Origin: Bacilli bacterium
GTDB lineage: Bacteria > Bacillota_I > Bacilli_A > ML615J-28 > CAG-698
Length of the DNA: 17,281 nt
Direction of reading: 5' to 3'
NCBI GenBank assembly: GCA_016282055.1
Contig: JAEEJT010000121.1
Span: forward strand, 1-17,281
A program made the translations under genes and the position numbers. Positions 1-7,467 of this stretch are shown here, in pieces. The notes below the pieces were generated by a model. It saw only the letters and a program-made list of their open reading frames with translations. It was not told the DNA's origin and did not search any database. The number at the start of each line of letters is the position of its first letter. Positions within the stretch are counted from its first letter, which is position 1.

Positions 1-707
1 AAGCTAAAATGGGATATATTGGTGCATATACTTATGCTGAAGTTACAAGTGGTTTAACTTCTTTCTATCTAGGAGCTAAATCAGTTTGTCCATCTGTTAC
101 AATGAATGTTGCTTTCACTGGTAGCTGGTTTGATCCTGTACTTGAAAGTGACGTGGCTCAAAGCTTAATTAACGATGGATGCGTACTTATTAGTCAAAGT
201 TCTAGTTCTATGGGTGCTCCTAGTAAATGTGAAGAACACCATATTGTTAATGTAAGTAATAATTCTAATAATCTAAACAATTGTCCTAATACATTTTTAA
301 TATCTTCAATAATAAACTGGGAAGTATATTTTGATTATGTTATATTTTTAGTAAAGGAAAATAAAACAATTCCAAGAGATTGGTGTGGTTCTTTAAAAGA
401 TAAAGCAGTTGGGATATCTACATTAAATGGTAATATTGCTGCTAGCGGTATTTCATTAAAATTAGGAGAAGTTATTCTTGGATTAAAAAATGGAACTATA
501 AATGTTTTTGATACAAATACATTTACTATTAATGGTCAAAAATTAACTAATGAAGTAATTCGTACTTTAAAAAAAGAAGGTAGAACTCAATCACCTGAAG
601 TGATTATTGATGGAATATACCATGAGAGTAATCCTAGATTATATCAAAGTTACCCATATTTTGATTTTATAATTGATGGAATTACTTTATATAATTATAA
701 ATATTAG
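1..707 (+). CDS. BMP-family ABC transporter substrate-binding protein, 3' part (upstream paralogue)
   Basis: This is the C-terminal part of a basic membrane protein (BMP/PnrA)-family solute-binding lipoprotein. The family delivers nucleosides to ABC importers on the outer face of the membrane. The frame is open to the left edge, so the ATG at 9 is internal: the same Met is residue 170 of the complete paralogue at 1621-2826. The remaining 232 residues align without gaps to that paralogue at about 61% identity by hand count (142/232). Identity is about 90% over the first 40 residues and about 55% over the rest. The GYIGAYTYAE segment, GSWFDP and the C-terminal PYFDF..DGIT are shared. Five of the six cysteines in the equivalent part of the paralogue are kept. 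The gene lies outside the riboswitch-controlled transcript that follows. It may bind a related but different nucleoside. The N-terminus, signal and promoter are not visible. Confidence 0.9.
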   Translation, partial: AKMGYIGAYTYAEVTSGLTSFYLGAKSVCPSVTMNVAFTGSWFDPVLESDVAQSLINDGCVLISQSSSSMGAPSKCEEHHIVNVSNNSNNLNNCPNTFLISSIINWEVYFDYVIFLVKENKTIPRDWCGSLKDKAVGISTLNGNIAASGISLKLGEVILGLKNGTINVFDTNTFTINGQKLTNEVIRTLKKEGRTQSPEVIIDGIYHESNPRLYQSYPYFDFIIDGITLYNYKY

Positions 708-771
708 TAAATAAATAATTAAAATAATCTATATAGAGTTATTTATACAAAATGTAAAGAAATGTAAATTA

Positions 772-800
772 TATGAAAAAGTAAAACATTTTCATAATTT
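772..800 (+). terminator. weak AT-only hairpin, possible terminator of the upstream BMP gene
   Basis: TATGAAAA (772-779) and TTTTCATA (789-796) form a perfect 8-bp stem with a 9-base loop. The stem contains one G-C pair and the tail is only ATTT, so its strength as an intrinsic terminator is doubtful. It is the only candidate between the BMP stop at 707 and the next promoter. Confidence 0.3.
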
Positions 801-806
801 TAAATA

Positions 807-835
807 TTTACTTTAAGAGGTTACTATTATATAAT
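807..835 (+). promoter_or_regulatory. sigma-A-type promoter of the xpt-nup operon
   Basis: TTTACT (807-812) and TATAAT (830-835) are separated by 17 bases. The predicted start near 842 is about 15 bases before the first paired base of the riboswitch at 857, which is the expected arrangement. Confidence 0.65.
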
Positions 836-856
836 AATACTGTAATTGAATAAATT

Positions 857-922
857 CCGATATAAATTCGAATGAAATGGGTCGAATGTTTCTACCACCT
901 CCCCAATTGAGGTGACTATTGG
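857..922 (+). promoter_or_regulatory. guanine-class purine riboswitch aptamer
   Basis: The three-helix purine aptamer can be drawn directly. P1 pairs CCGATA (857-862) with TATTGG (917-922). P2 pairs ATTCGA (866-871) with TCGAAT (882-887) and carries loop GAAATGG (874-880). P3 pairs CACCTC (896-901) with GAGGTG (909-914) and carries loop CCCAATT (902-908). The GG of L2 can kiss the CC of L3. The junction strand TTTCTAC (889-895) is canonical. The specificity base just before the P1 3' strand is C (916, in GACTAT), which means guanine or hypoxanthine rather than adenine (U). The unaltered TTTCTA junction argues against the 2'-deoxyguanosine subclass. The gene behind it is xpt, the classic partner of this switch. 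Confidence 0.94.
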
Positions 923-961
923 TAAATTATGGTATTTTTATAATATCATTATTTGAATTTT

Positions 962-989
962 AATCGGACTTTTAACAGGTCCGATTTTT
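962..989 (+). terminator. riboswitch expression platform: intrinsic terminator
   Basis: ATCGGAC (963-969) pairs perfectly with GTCCGAT (979-985), followed by a T run (985-989), 18 bases before the xpt start. The 5' arm ATCGGA (963-968) is also complementary to TCCGAT (856-861), which overlaps the P1 5' strand. Ligand-stabilised P1 would therefore free the terminator arm. This predicts transcription off when guanine is high. Confidence 0.88.
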
Positions 990-1007
990 AAATTTTGGGA
1001 GACGTTT

Positions 1008-1580
1008 ATGTACAAATTAAAAGATTATGTTGGAAAATATGCAAGAGTTTTAAATAGTGATGTATTAAAGGTTGATACATTCTTAAATTTCCTTGTTAAA
1101 CCTGAAGTTCTTAATGCTATCATTGAAGAAGTTTATGATTTATATAAGGATAGTAAAATTACAAAAATTCTTACTATTGAAGCAAGTGGAATTGGTATTG
1201 CTTGTGCTTGTGCACTTAAATTAAATGTTCCTTTTGTTTTTGCTAAGAAGAGTAGTAGTATTACTAATAACTCAAATATGTTTTCTGCAAAGGTTACAAG
1301 TTATACTCACCAAAATACTTACAATGCAATTGTTGGTAAAAATTTAATTAATGAAAACGAAAATATCTTAATTATTGATGACTTTCTTGCCACAGGAGAA
1401 GCAATGCTTGGTTTAATTGATATTTGTAAACAAGCTCATGCTAATGTTTGTGGTATAGTAAGTTGTATTGAAAAAGTTTACCAAAATGGTGGAAAAAAAC
1501 TTAGAGAGTTAGGATATAGAGTTGATTCTCTTTGCATGATTCATTCTATGGATGTTAATACTGGTATTAAATTCGATTAA
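1008..1580 (+). CDS. xpt: xanthine phosphoribosyltransferase
   Basis: This cytosolic purine salvage enzyme converts xanthine (and guanine more weakly) plus PRPP to XMP or GMP. It is 190 residues, against 194 for B. subtilis Xpt. It aligns along its length with the Xpt pattern I know: VLKVDTFLN near residues 19-27, TKILTIEASGIG (52-63), VPFVFAKKS (74-82), and the PRPP-binding motif ILIIDDFLATGEA (120-132), with the IIDD acidic pair and following small residues. The C-terminal GYRVDSLCMIHSM is also typical. The ATG at 1008 has GGGAG at 997-1001. The gene is first behind the guanine riboswitch, so it should be repressed by its own product pool. No terminator separates it from the transporter genes that follow. 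Only a small 6-bp hairpin without a T run (1590-1604) lies between them. Confidence 0.96.
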   Translation: MYKLKDYVGKYARVLNSDVLKVDTFLNFLVKPEVLNAIIEEVYDLYKDSKITKILTIEASGIGIACACALKLNVPFVFAKKSSSITNNSNMFSAKVTSYTHQNTYNAIVGKNLINENENILIIDDFLATGEAMLGLIDICKQAHANVCGIVSCIEKVYQNGGKKLRELGYRVDSLCMIHSMDVNTGIKFD

Positions 1581-1620
1581 CATATTAAAAATCCAAGATG
1601 GATTAATTTAAGGAGAAATT

Positions 1621-2826
1621 ATGAAAAAATTAATTAATGCTTTTGTTTTAGTATTTGTATTAATGGTAGTTGGTGCTTTTACTATAGGCTGTAAAAAGAA
1701 AGGTGAAGTTTTTAAAGTTGGTTTAATTACTTTACATGATGAAACTTCTACTTATGATAATAACTTTATCCAAGCAGCAAAGAATGTTGCTAAGAAATTA
1801 GAATTATCAGATGATCAATTAATTATTAAGCAAGCTGAAGAAAATGATGAATGCTTAAATACTTGTAAAGATTTAGTTGACCAAGGTTGTGATATCATTT
1901 TCGCTGATTCATTTGGTCATGAATCATTCTTAATCGAAGCTGCTAATAAATATAAAGGTGTTGAATTCTGTCATGCTACAGGTACATCTTCTAAATTTAA
2001 AGATTTACAAAATTTCCACAATGCATTCGCTTCTATCTATGAAGGTAGATATCTAACAGGCGTTGCTGCTGGTATGAAATTAAATGCAATGATTGAAGCT
2101 GGTACTATTACTGCTAGCCAAGCTAAAATGGGATATATTGGTGCTTATACTTATGCTGAAGTAGTTAGTGGTTTAACTTCTTTCTATTTAGGTGCTAAAT
2201 CAGTTTGCCCAACTGTTACAATGGAAGTTACATTTACTGGTAGTTGGTTTGATCCAACAGCTGAAAGTGAATCAGCTACAAGCTTAATCAATAATGGATG
2301 CAAATTAATTAGTCAACATGCTGACTCAATGGGTGCTCCAGGTAAATGTGAACAAGAGAAAGTTCCAAATGTAAGTTACAATGGTTCTACTAAGAGCGCT
2401 TGTGAAAATTCTTATTTAGTTGCTTCTAAGATTAATTGGGAAGTATATTTTGAATATATCTTCAAAGCTGCTAAAGAAAACAAGAGAATTGATACTGATT
2501 GGTGTGGTAATTTAAATAATGGTGCAGTTGAACTTTGTGAATTAAATGAAAAAGTTGCTGCTGCTGGAACTAAAGCTAAACTTGATGAAGTTATGGCTGG
2601 ATTAAAGAATGGTACTATCAAAGTATTTGATACTACTACATTTACTGTTAATGGTCAACAATTAACTAATGAATTAATTAGTACTTTAAAAGCTCAAAAA
2701 ATAACAAGTGCTCCTGAAGCTGTTGTTAATGGTGTTTTCGAAGAAAGTGATGCTAATAATATTCAAAGTGCTCCATATTTTGATTTTACAATTGATGGAA
2801 TCACATTCACTAATACTAAATTCTAA
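1621..2826 (+). CDS. nupN: BMP-family nucleoside-binding lipoprotein of an ABC importer
   Basis: This is the extracellular substrate-binding component of the importer encoded downstream. Residues 1-23 form a short positively charged n-region and hydrophobic core ending in a lipobox (TIGC), with Cys24 as the lipidated residue. The mature 378 residues carry BMP/PnrA features: VGLITL near 33-38, GCDIIFADSFGHE (89-101) and GYIGAYTYAEVVSG (171-184). The ATG at 1621 has AAGGAG at 1610-1615. The mature protein has ten further cysteines (78, 82, 90, 117, 196, 227, 243, 261, 295, 306), unusually many for an exported protein. It lies between xpt and the ATPase gene. By analogy with B. subtilis NupN and the upstream guanine switch, a purine nucleoside such as guanosine is the likely ligand. 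That is inference. A partial paralogue precedes it at 1-707. Confidence 0.9.
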   Translation: MKKLINAFVLVFVLMVVGAFTIGCKKKGEVFKVGLITLHDETSTYDNNFIQAAKNVAKKLELSDDQLIIKQAEENDECLNTCKDLVDQGCDIIFADSFGHESFLIEAANKYKGVEFCHATGTSSKFKDLQNFHNAFASIYEGRYLTGVAAGMKLNAMIEAGTITASQAKMGYIGAYTYAEVVSGLTSFYLGAKSVCPTVTMEVTFTGSWFDPTAESESATSLINNGCKLISQHADSMGAPGKCEQEKVPNVSYNGSTKSACENSYLVASKINWEVYFEYIFKAAKENKRIDTDWCGNLNNGAVELCELNEKVAAAGTKAKLDEVMAGLKNGTIKVFDTTTFTVNGQQLTNELISTLKAQKITSAPEAVVNGVFEESDANNIQSAPYFDFTIDGITFTNTKF

Positions 2827-2852
2827 GATTGAGAATTATTATAACAATAATA

Positions 2853-2876
2853 TTAGGTAGAGGAAACTCTACCTAA
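2853..2876 (+). other. strong intercistronic stem-loop with GAAA tetraloop
   Basis: TTAGGTAGAG (2853-2862) pairs perfectly over 10 bp with CTCTACCTAA (2867-2876) around the GNRA tetraloop GAAA (2863-2866). It begins 26 bases after the BMP stop. No T run follows, so it is not a normal intrinsic terminator. Hairpins at this position in binding-protein transporter operons commonly protect the upstream message from 3' exonucleases, giving more binding protein than ATPase or permease. Confidence 0.75.
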
Positions 2877-2900
2877 AATCATTATATAAAGAGGTTTAAT

Positions 2901-4427
2901 ATGACAAAAAATTTAAAAGTTTCATTAAAAAATATAACAAAAACTTTTGGTGATTTTTATGCCAACAAAGATGTTAATTTAGATATCTACGATCATGAAA
3001 TATTAGCTATTTTAGGTGAAAATGGTAGTGGTAAAACTACACTTTTAAATATGCTAAGTGGTATTTATTATCCTGATGGTGGTGAAATATTAATTGATGA
3101 CAAACCAGTTACTATTACAAATCCTAAAGAAGCATTAAAATATGGTATTGGTATGGTTCATCAACATTTTAAATTAATTGATGTTTTTTCAACAATTGAA
3201 AATATTGCAATTGGTTTAAATGGTAAACTTGATTTAAATAAAACAAGTAAAGAAGTAGTTGAACTAGCTAATAAATATGGATTTACAATTGATCCTAAAA
3301 AGAAGATATTTAAATTAAGTGTATCTGAAAAACAAACAGTTGAAATAATGAAGGTTTTATATTATGGTGCAGAAGTATTAATACTTGATGAACCTACTGC
3401 CGTATTAACACCTCAAGAATCTGAAAAATTATTTAATGTATTAAGGAATATGAGAGATGATGGTAAAGCTATTATCATTATTACTCATAAGTTAAATGAA
3501 GTATTAGAATTATCTGATCGTGTTGCTATTATGAGAAAAGGTGAGATGATTGAAGTTCTTGATACTGATAAGTGTAATGAAGCTATTTTAACTGAAGCTA
3601 TGGTTGGTAAGAAAGTAGAACTTAAGATTGATAGAATTGATTGTCGTAGAGATGAAAAGAGACTTGATGTTAAAAAACTTTCTTATCGTAATCATCAAAA
3701 TGTTAAAGTATTACATCACATATCTTTTGATGTTTATTCTGGTGAGATTTTAGGTGTTGCTGGTATTAGTGGAAATGGTCAAATGCAACTACTTGAATGT
3801 ATTGCTGGATTAAGAAAGAGACAAAAAGGTGAAGTTTTATATACAAATCCTGAAACTCATGAAGTTGAAAACTTATGTTTGAAAACTCCACTTGAGATAC
3901 GTGAATTAGGTGTACATTTGTCATATGTTCCTGAAGATCGTTTAGGTATGGGATTAATTGGTAATATGGATATTACTGATAATATCATGTTACGTTATTA
4001 TAATAATGGTAAATCTCCATTTTTAAATAGACAAGGATCAAAAAAGATTGCTAAAGAATTAATTGATTCACTTGAAATTAGTTATCCAAATGAAAATAGT
4101 ACTGTAAAGAATTTATCTGGTGGTAATCTTCAAAAGGTTTTAGTAGGTCGAGAGATTGCATCTAATCCTAATCTTTTAATGGTTGCATATCCAGTTAGAG
4201 GACTTGATATTAACTCAAGTTATATAATCTATGATTTATTAAATCAACAAAAGCAAAAAGGAACTGCTATTATATTTGTTGGTGAAGACTTAGATGTTTT
4301 ATTACAATTATGTGATAGAATTGCTGTTATTAATGACGGAAGAATTGTAGATATAGTTGATGCTAAGACTACAACAAAAGAACAAATCGGATTGTTAATG
4401 ACAAAAGATTCAAAGAAAGGTGCGTAA
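2901..4427 (+). CDS. nupO: nucleoside ABC transporter ATP-binding protein (double ABC domain)
   Basis: This cytoplasmic ATPase subunit of a BMP-dependent importer resembles B. subtilis NupO/YufO; 508 residues is the usual length for the tandem-domain family. Domain 1 (about 5-240) has Walker A GENGSGKT (39-46), MVHQH (85-89), the variant signature LSVSEKQ (139-145), Walker B VLILDEP (159-165) and the H-loop His196. Domain 2 (about 255-500) has a degenerate Walker A, GISGNGQ (288-294), without the lysine. Its signature LSGGNLQ (405-411) is intact. Its Walker B region, LLMVAYPVRGLD (425-436), lacks the catalytic Glu, and GEDLD replaces the H-loop. This asymmetry is typical of the sugar and nucleoside class of double ATPases, so it is unlikely to mean inactivation. 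The RBS is GAGG at 2891-2894. The stop overlaps the next start (TAATG). Confidence 0.93.
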   Translation: MTKNLKVSLKNITKTFGDFYANKDVNLDIYDHEILAILGENGSGKTTLLNMLSGIYYPDGGEILIDDKPVTITNPKEALKYGIGMVHQHFKLIDVFSTIENIAIGLNGKLDLNKTSKEVVELANKYGFTIDPKKKIFKLSVSEKQTVEIMKVLYYGAEVLILDEPTAVLTPQESEKLFNVLRNMRDDGKAIIIITHKLNEVLELSDRVAIMRKGEMIEVLDTDKCNEAILTEAMVGKKVELKIDRIDCRRDEKRLDVKKLSYRNHQNVKVLHHISFDVYSGEILGVAGISGNGQMQLLECIAGLRKRQKGEVLYTNPETHEVENLCLKTPLEIRELGVHLSYVPEDRLGMGLIGNMDITDNIMLRYYNNGKSPFLNRQGSKKIAKELIDSLEISYPNENSTVKNLSGGNLQKVLVGREIASNPNLLMVAYPVRGLDINSSYIIYDLLNQQKQKGTAIIFVGEDLDVLLQLCDRIAVINDGRIVDIVDAKTTTKEQIGLLMTKDSKKGA

Positions 4428-5509
4428 TGAATATGATTAATCATAAAGAACCTTTAATTCATATTACTAGACGTAAAGAAATAGAAGGATATAAGAAAGT
4501 ATTAATAAAACTTGCTGGTTGCCTTATTGGTATTTTAGTAAGTGTAATGCTTGCTAGTTTATTAATATATGCTAATCCACTTACAATTATAAGTAGTTTA
4601 TTTAGTGGTGTATTTGGTACTGGACATAGAATCAGAGAAACTATTGAACAAACACTTATATTAATGTGTATTTCATTATGTGTTGCTTTAGCTGGAAGAA
4701 TGAAATTCTGGAATTGTGGTGCTGAAGGACAAGTATTAATGGGTGCTTTGGGTAGTGAAATTTTTCTTCTATTCTTAGGTGGAAAAGTTAGTACTCCTGT
4801 TTTATATATATTAATGTTTGTATCTAGTATTTTATTTGGTATTATTTGGGCATTAATTCCAGCTTTATTTAAAGCAAAATGGAATACAAATGAAACATTG
4901 TTTACTTTAATGATGAATTATGTTGCTATGTTATTTGTATCTTTTTTCATTATTAAGTTTGCTAATTCTGGAAGTGGAACAATTAAACCTGATTATGTTA
5001 ACTCTTTAAATCTTTCTGATTTACCTAAGTTAATATTTGAAAGTGTTATTTGTATAACAGTATTTGCATTAATCTATGTTTATATGAAATATACTAAACA
5101 TGGATATGAAGTTGTTGTTGTTGGTGAAAGTCAAAAAACAGCTAAATACATTGGATTAAGTACTAAAAAAGTAATTATTAGAACAATGATTATTAGTGGA
5201 TGTATTGCTGGTATTGTTGGATTTATTTTAGTTGGTTTAAAGACATTTACTATTAATAAAAATTTAGTTGGTGGACAAGGATTTACTGGTATTTTAGTTG
5301 CTTGGCTTGGAAAATTTGAACCACTTAATATTCTTGTTGTTTCTTTCTTAGTTATATTCTTAAAACTTGGAACAACACAAGTTTCTACAACATTTAAGAT
5401 AAGTGATTCAATTGCTGAAATTGTAACAGGTTTAGTTATTTTATTTATAATTGGTTGTGAATTCTTTATTAATTATAAAGTACATTTCAGAAAGAGAGGT
5501 AATAAATAA
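4427..5509 (+). CDS. nupP: nucleoside ABC transporter permease, NupP-like
   Basis: This is one of two membrane subunits of the importer, in the branched-chain amino acid/ribose/nucleoside permease superfamily. It has a cytoplasmic N-terminus (1-24) and about eight to ten hydrophobic segments across 360 residues. The characteristic GRMKFWNCGAEGQ motif lies at 90-102; family members usually read NIGAEGQ, so Cys97 is a variant. The ATG at 4427 shares its A with the stop of the ATPase gene (TAATG). It has AAAGG at 4416-4420. A second in-frame ATG at 4433 is less well spaced. It is translationally coupled at both ends, which fits equal amounts of the two permeases. Confidence 0.92.
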   Translation: MNMINHKEPLIHITRRKEIEGYKKVLIKLAGCLIGILVSVMLASLLIYANPLTIISSLFSGVFGTGHRIRETIEQTLILMCISLCVALAGRMKFWNCGAEGQVLMGALGSEIFLLFLGGKVSTPVLYILMFVSSILFGIIWALIPALFKAKWNTNETLFTLMMNYVAMLFVSFFIIKFANSGSGTIKPDYVNSLNLSDLPKLIFESVICITVFALIYVYMKYTKHGYEVVVVGESQKTAKYIGLSTKKVIIRTMIISGCIAGIVGFILVGLKTFTINKNLVGGQGFTGILVAWLGKFEPLNILVVSFLVIFLKLGTTQVSTTFKISDSIAEIVTGLVILFIIGCEFFINYKVHFRKRGNK

Positions 5510-6459
5510 TGGCAGTATTTATCGCTAGTGCAGTTCTTTTGGGAATAGTTCTTTTATATGGATGCTTAGGTGAATTAATATCTGAAAAAGGTGGACATTT
5601 AAATTTAGGTTTACCTGGAGTTATGTGTGTTGGTGCTGCTTGTGGATATTTATTCTTAGAAAAATATTATTTAGCAAACACTAATAATATGAATGGTTTT
5701 GTTGCTGTAATAGGCGCTGTTTTCTTTACATTCTTAGGTGGAGCATTATGTGGAACTTTATATAGTTTCTTTACTGTTACTTTAAAATGTAATCAAAATG
5801 TTGTTGGTTTATCATTAACAACATTAGGAATTGGTGTATCTAAATATCTAGTAAGTTATGTAAAAGATTATTCTGTAAGTAAGACTTATGTATTCTTTAA
5901 ATTTCATTTCTCTTTCTTAGATAAATTAGGTTGGTTTAGTACTATATTTTTATCATATGGTTTCTTAACTTATTTATGTTTAATACTTACTGTTATAACT
6001 TTCTTTGTTTTAAAGAAAACTAGAGTAGGTTTAAATTTACGTGCTGTTGGTGAAAACCCTGCTAGTGCTGATAGTGTTGGTATAAATGTTGGTTTATATA
6101 GATATCTTGCAACAATTATTGGTTGTGGAATATCTGGTTTAGGTGGACTTACATATATTATGGATTATTTAAACGGAAACTGGGAATATCAAGTAGATGC
6201 ATTTGGCTGGCTTGCTTTAGCTCTTGTAATATTTGTTTCTTGGAAACCATTACATGCTATTTTAGGTGCAATATTATTTGGTGGATTATATATTGTAAGT
6301 TTTTATATTAATGGCATTAGTATTGAAATAAAAGAAATATTTAAGATGATTCCATATGTAATTACAATAATTGTTTTAATTATTTCAAGTATTTTAAATA
6401 AAACAGATAATCAACCACCTCAATCATTAGGTATTAATTATTTTAGAGAAGATAGATAA
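5509..6459 (+). CDS. nupQ: nucleoside ABC transporter permease, NupQ-like
   Basis: This is the second membrane subunit of the importer, 316 residues and mostly hydrophobic. The EKGGHLNLGLPG segment (26-37) corresponds to the family's ERSGVINIGLEG-type motif. Near the middle, KKTRVGLNLRAVGENPASADSVGI is the conserved cytoplasmic coupling loop that contacts the ATPase. The ATG at 5509 overlaps the stop of the preceding permease (TAATG), with GAGAGG at 5494-5499. It is the last gene of the riboswitch-controlled operon, ending 10 bases before a clear terminator. Confidence 0.93.
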   Translation: MAVFIASAVLLGIVLLYGCLGELISEKGGHLNLGLPGVMCVGAACGYLFLEKYYLANTNNMNGFVAVIGAVFFTFLGGALCGTLYSFFTVTLKCNQNVVGLSLTTLGIGVSKYLVSYVKDYSVSKTYVFFKFHFSFLDKLGWFSTIFLSYGFLTYLCLILTVITFFVLKKTRVGLNLRAVGENPASADSVGINVGLYRYLATIIGCGISGLGGLTYIMDYLNGNWEYQVDAFGWLALALVIFVSWKPLHAILGAILFGGLYIVSFYINGISIEIKEIFKMIPYVITIIVLIISSILNKTDNQPPQSLGINYFREDR

Positions 6460-6469
6460 AATTTTTCAT

Positions 6470-6494
6470 AAGCTCGCTTTTGCGGGCTTTTTTA
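6470..6494 (+). terminator. intrinsic terminator of the xpt-nup operon
   Basis: AAGCTCGC (6470-6477) pairs with GCGGGCTT (6482-6489), including one G-T pair, around a TTTT loop. A T run continues to 6493. Confidence 0.93.
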
Positions 6495-6612
6495 ATATTT
6501 TATAACTTTAAATAATAAAATAAAATCTAAAAGTCATGGATTGAAAATCCCGAATCTTACGGAATGAAATTGATAAATCTCACAGATTATAAGGAAATTT
6601 CTAAATAATAAA
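6495..6612. other. unexplained spacer between convergent transcription units
   Basis: This region lies between the + strand operon terminator and the minus-strand terminator. I found no open frame of use, no promoter of good quality and no known RNA family. The first half is A/T filler. The second half (about 6535-6600) is richer in mixed sequence (for example CCCGAATCTTACGG at 6549-6562). It contains only a small AATCT/AGATT hairpin near 6577-6588. It could be a decayed gene or a small RNA. Confidence 0.5.
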
Positions 6613-6645
6613 AACCTCATTCTTGAGTTATACAAGAATGAGGTT
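6602..6645 (-). terminator. intrinsic terminator of the minus-strand unit
   Basis: A 13-bp perfect stem pairs 6613-6625 with 6633-6645 around a 7-base loop. Read on the minus strand it is followed by TTTTATTATT (6612 downwards). It begins four bases after the stop at 6649. On the + strand its tail is TTATTTTATT, so it may also act as a weak back-up terminator in that direction. Confidence 0.88.
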
Positions 6646-6648
6646 ATT

Positions 6649-7467
6649 TTATTCTTTAATGTTATATGTACAATTTAATAATAAATGAATTATTAAGAAT
6701 ACTTCAAATAATGCTAAACTTATTGAAAAATCAAATGGTATAAATATCTTTCCTATTTCTGGAATATAAGAAAAGTTTATTATTTCAGATAGTATAAATA
6801 ATAATACAACTATTAAATTTATTATTAAATTTGTAAATATTAATTTTTTATTATTTTTATATGTTAATATTAAATTTATAAAATTATAAATAAATAATAA
6901 TGATATTAATAATAATACTATATAACCAAATGGATAAATAGTTATATTTCTTATTGCTATAAAGAAATAATATATATTACTTATTCCATAAAAGTAGAAG
7001 AACATAAGTATAAATAATAATACTTGTTTATACTTATTAAAGTTTATATTTACGTTTGTTTCTTTAAATTTAAAGATTCTATAAAATGAGTATGAAATAA
7101 CTATAATATATGCAATAACATTATAAATAGATATATAGAAGTTATCAACGTTATTTTTTAAATTATTTATATTTGTTTTAAATGATAATATATAACAAGT
7201 AAGAGCAATAATAGACAATACTATATTTATTATTGATAATACTATGGTTTTTTGTTTAGAATAGCTTTTTATATATGTATTTCTAAAATAGTAATATATA
7301 ATCATTATTACATTTATTGAAGTTAAAATTGTTTCAAGTGAATATATTGGTTTAACGAAATCACTAGTTATCATACTTGATGTATATATTAAGAATAATC
7401 TAGAATAATATGCACCAATCAAAGAAATAATTGATAGTTTTATTATATCTTTTTTATTAATAACCAT
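6649..7467 (-). CDS. polytopic membrane protein of unknown function
   Basis: I do not recognise a family. The protein is 272 residues, almost wholly hydrophobic, very rich in Ile, Tyr and Asn. It has about eight predicted membrane segments separated by short loops with Lys and Asn. No catalytic motif stands out. The ATG at 7467 is chosen over one nine bases upstream at 7476. On the minus strand AAAGGA sits about eight bases before it, whereas it directly abuts the upstream ATG. It overlaps the end of the phosphoesterase gene by 11 bases, so the two are probably translated together. A joint role in envelope phosphate or lipid chemistry is possible but only inferred from the pairing. Its message ends at the 13-bp terminator just after the stop. 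Confidence 0.8.
   Translation of the reverse strand: MVINKKDIIKLSIISLIGAYYSRLFLIYTSSMITSDFVKPIYSLETILTSINVIMIIYYYFRNTYIKSYSKQKTIVLSIINIVLSIIALTCYILSFKTNINNLKNNVDNFYISIYNVIAYIIVISYSFYRIFKFKETNVNINFNKYKQVLLFILMFFYFYGISNIYYFFIAIRNITIYPFGYIVLLLISLLFIYNFINLILTYKNNKKLIFTNLIINLIVVLLFILSEIINFSYIPEIGKIFIPFDFSISLALFEVFLIIHLLLNCTYNIKE

Noticed and set aside
857..922. Adenine or 2'-deoxyguanosine riboswitch
   Set aside because: The specificity base is C, not U, and the TTTCTA junction is the standard guanine form. The controlled gene is xpt.
1590..1604. Terminator between xpt and the BMP gene
   Set aside because: AATCCA/TGGATT is a 6-bp stem with a 3-base loop and no T run. It is unlikely to stop transcription.
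2412..2621. Minus-strand open frame of 69 codons inside the BMP gene
   Set aside because: It is antisense to a clearly coding gene, has no RBS and no recognisable protein features.
3762..4240. Inactivated second ATPase domain as a pseudogene sign
   Set aside because: Loss of the Walker A lysine and catalytic Glu in the second domain is normal for this class of double ATPase, and the frame is intact.
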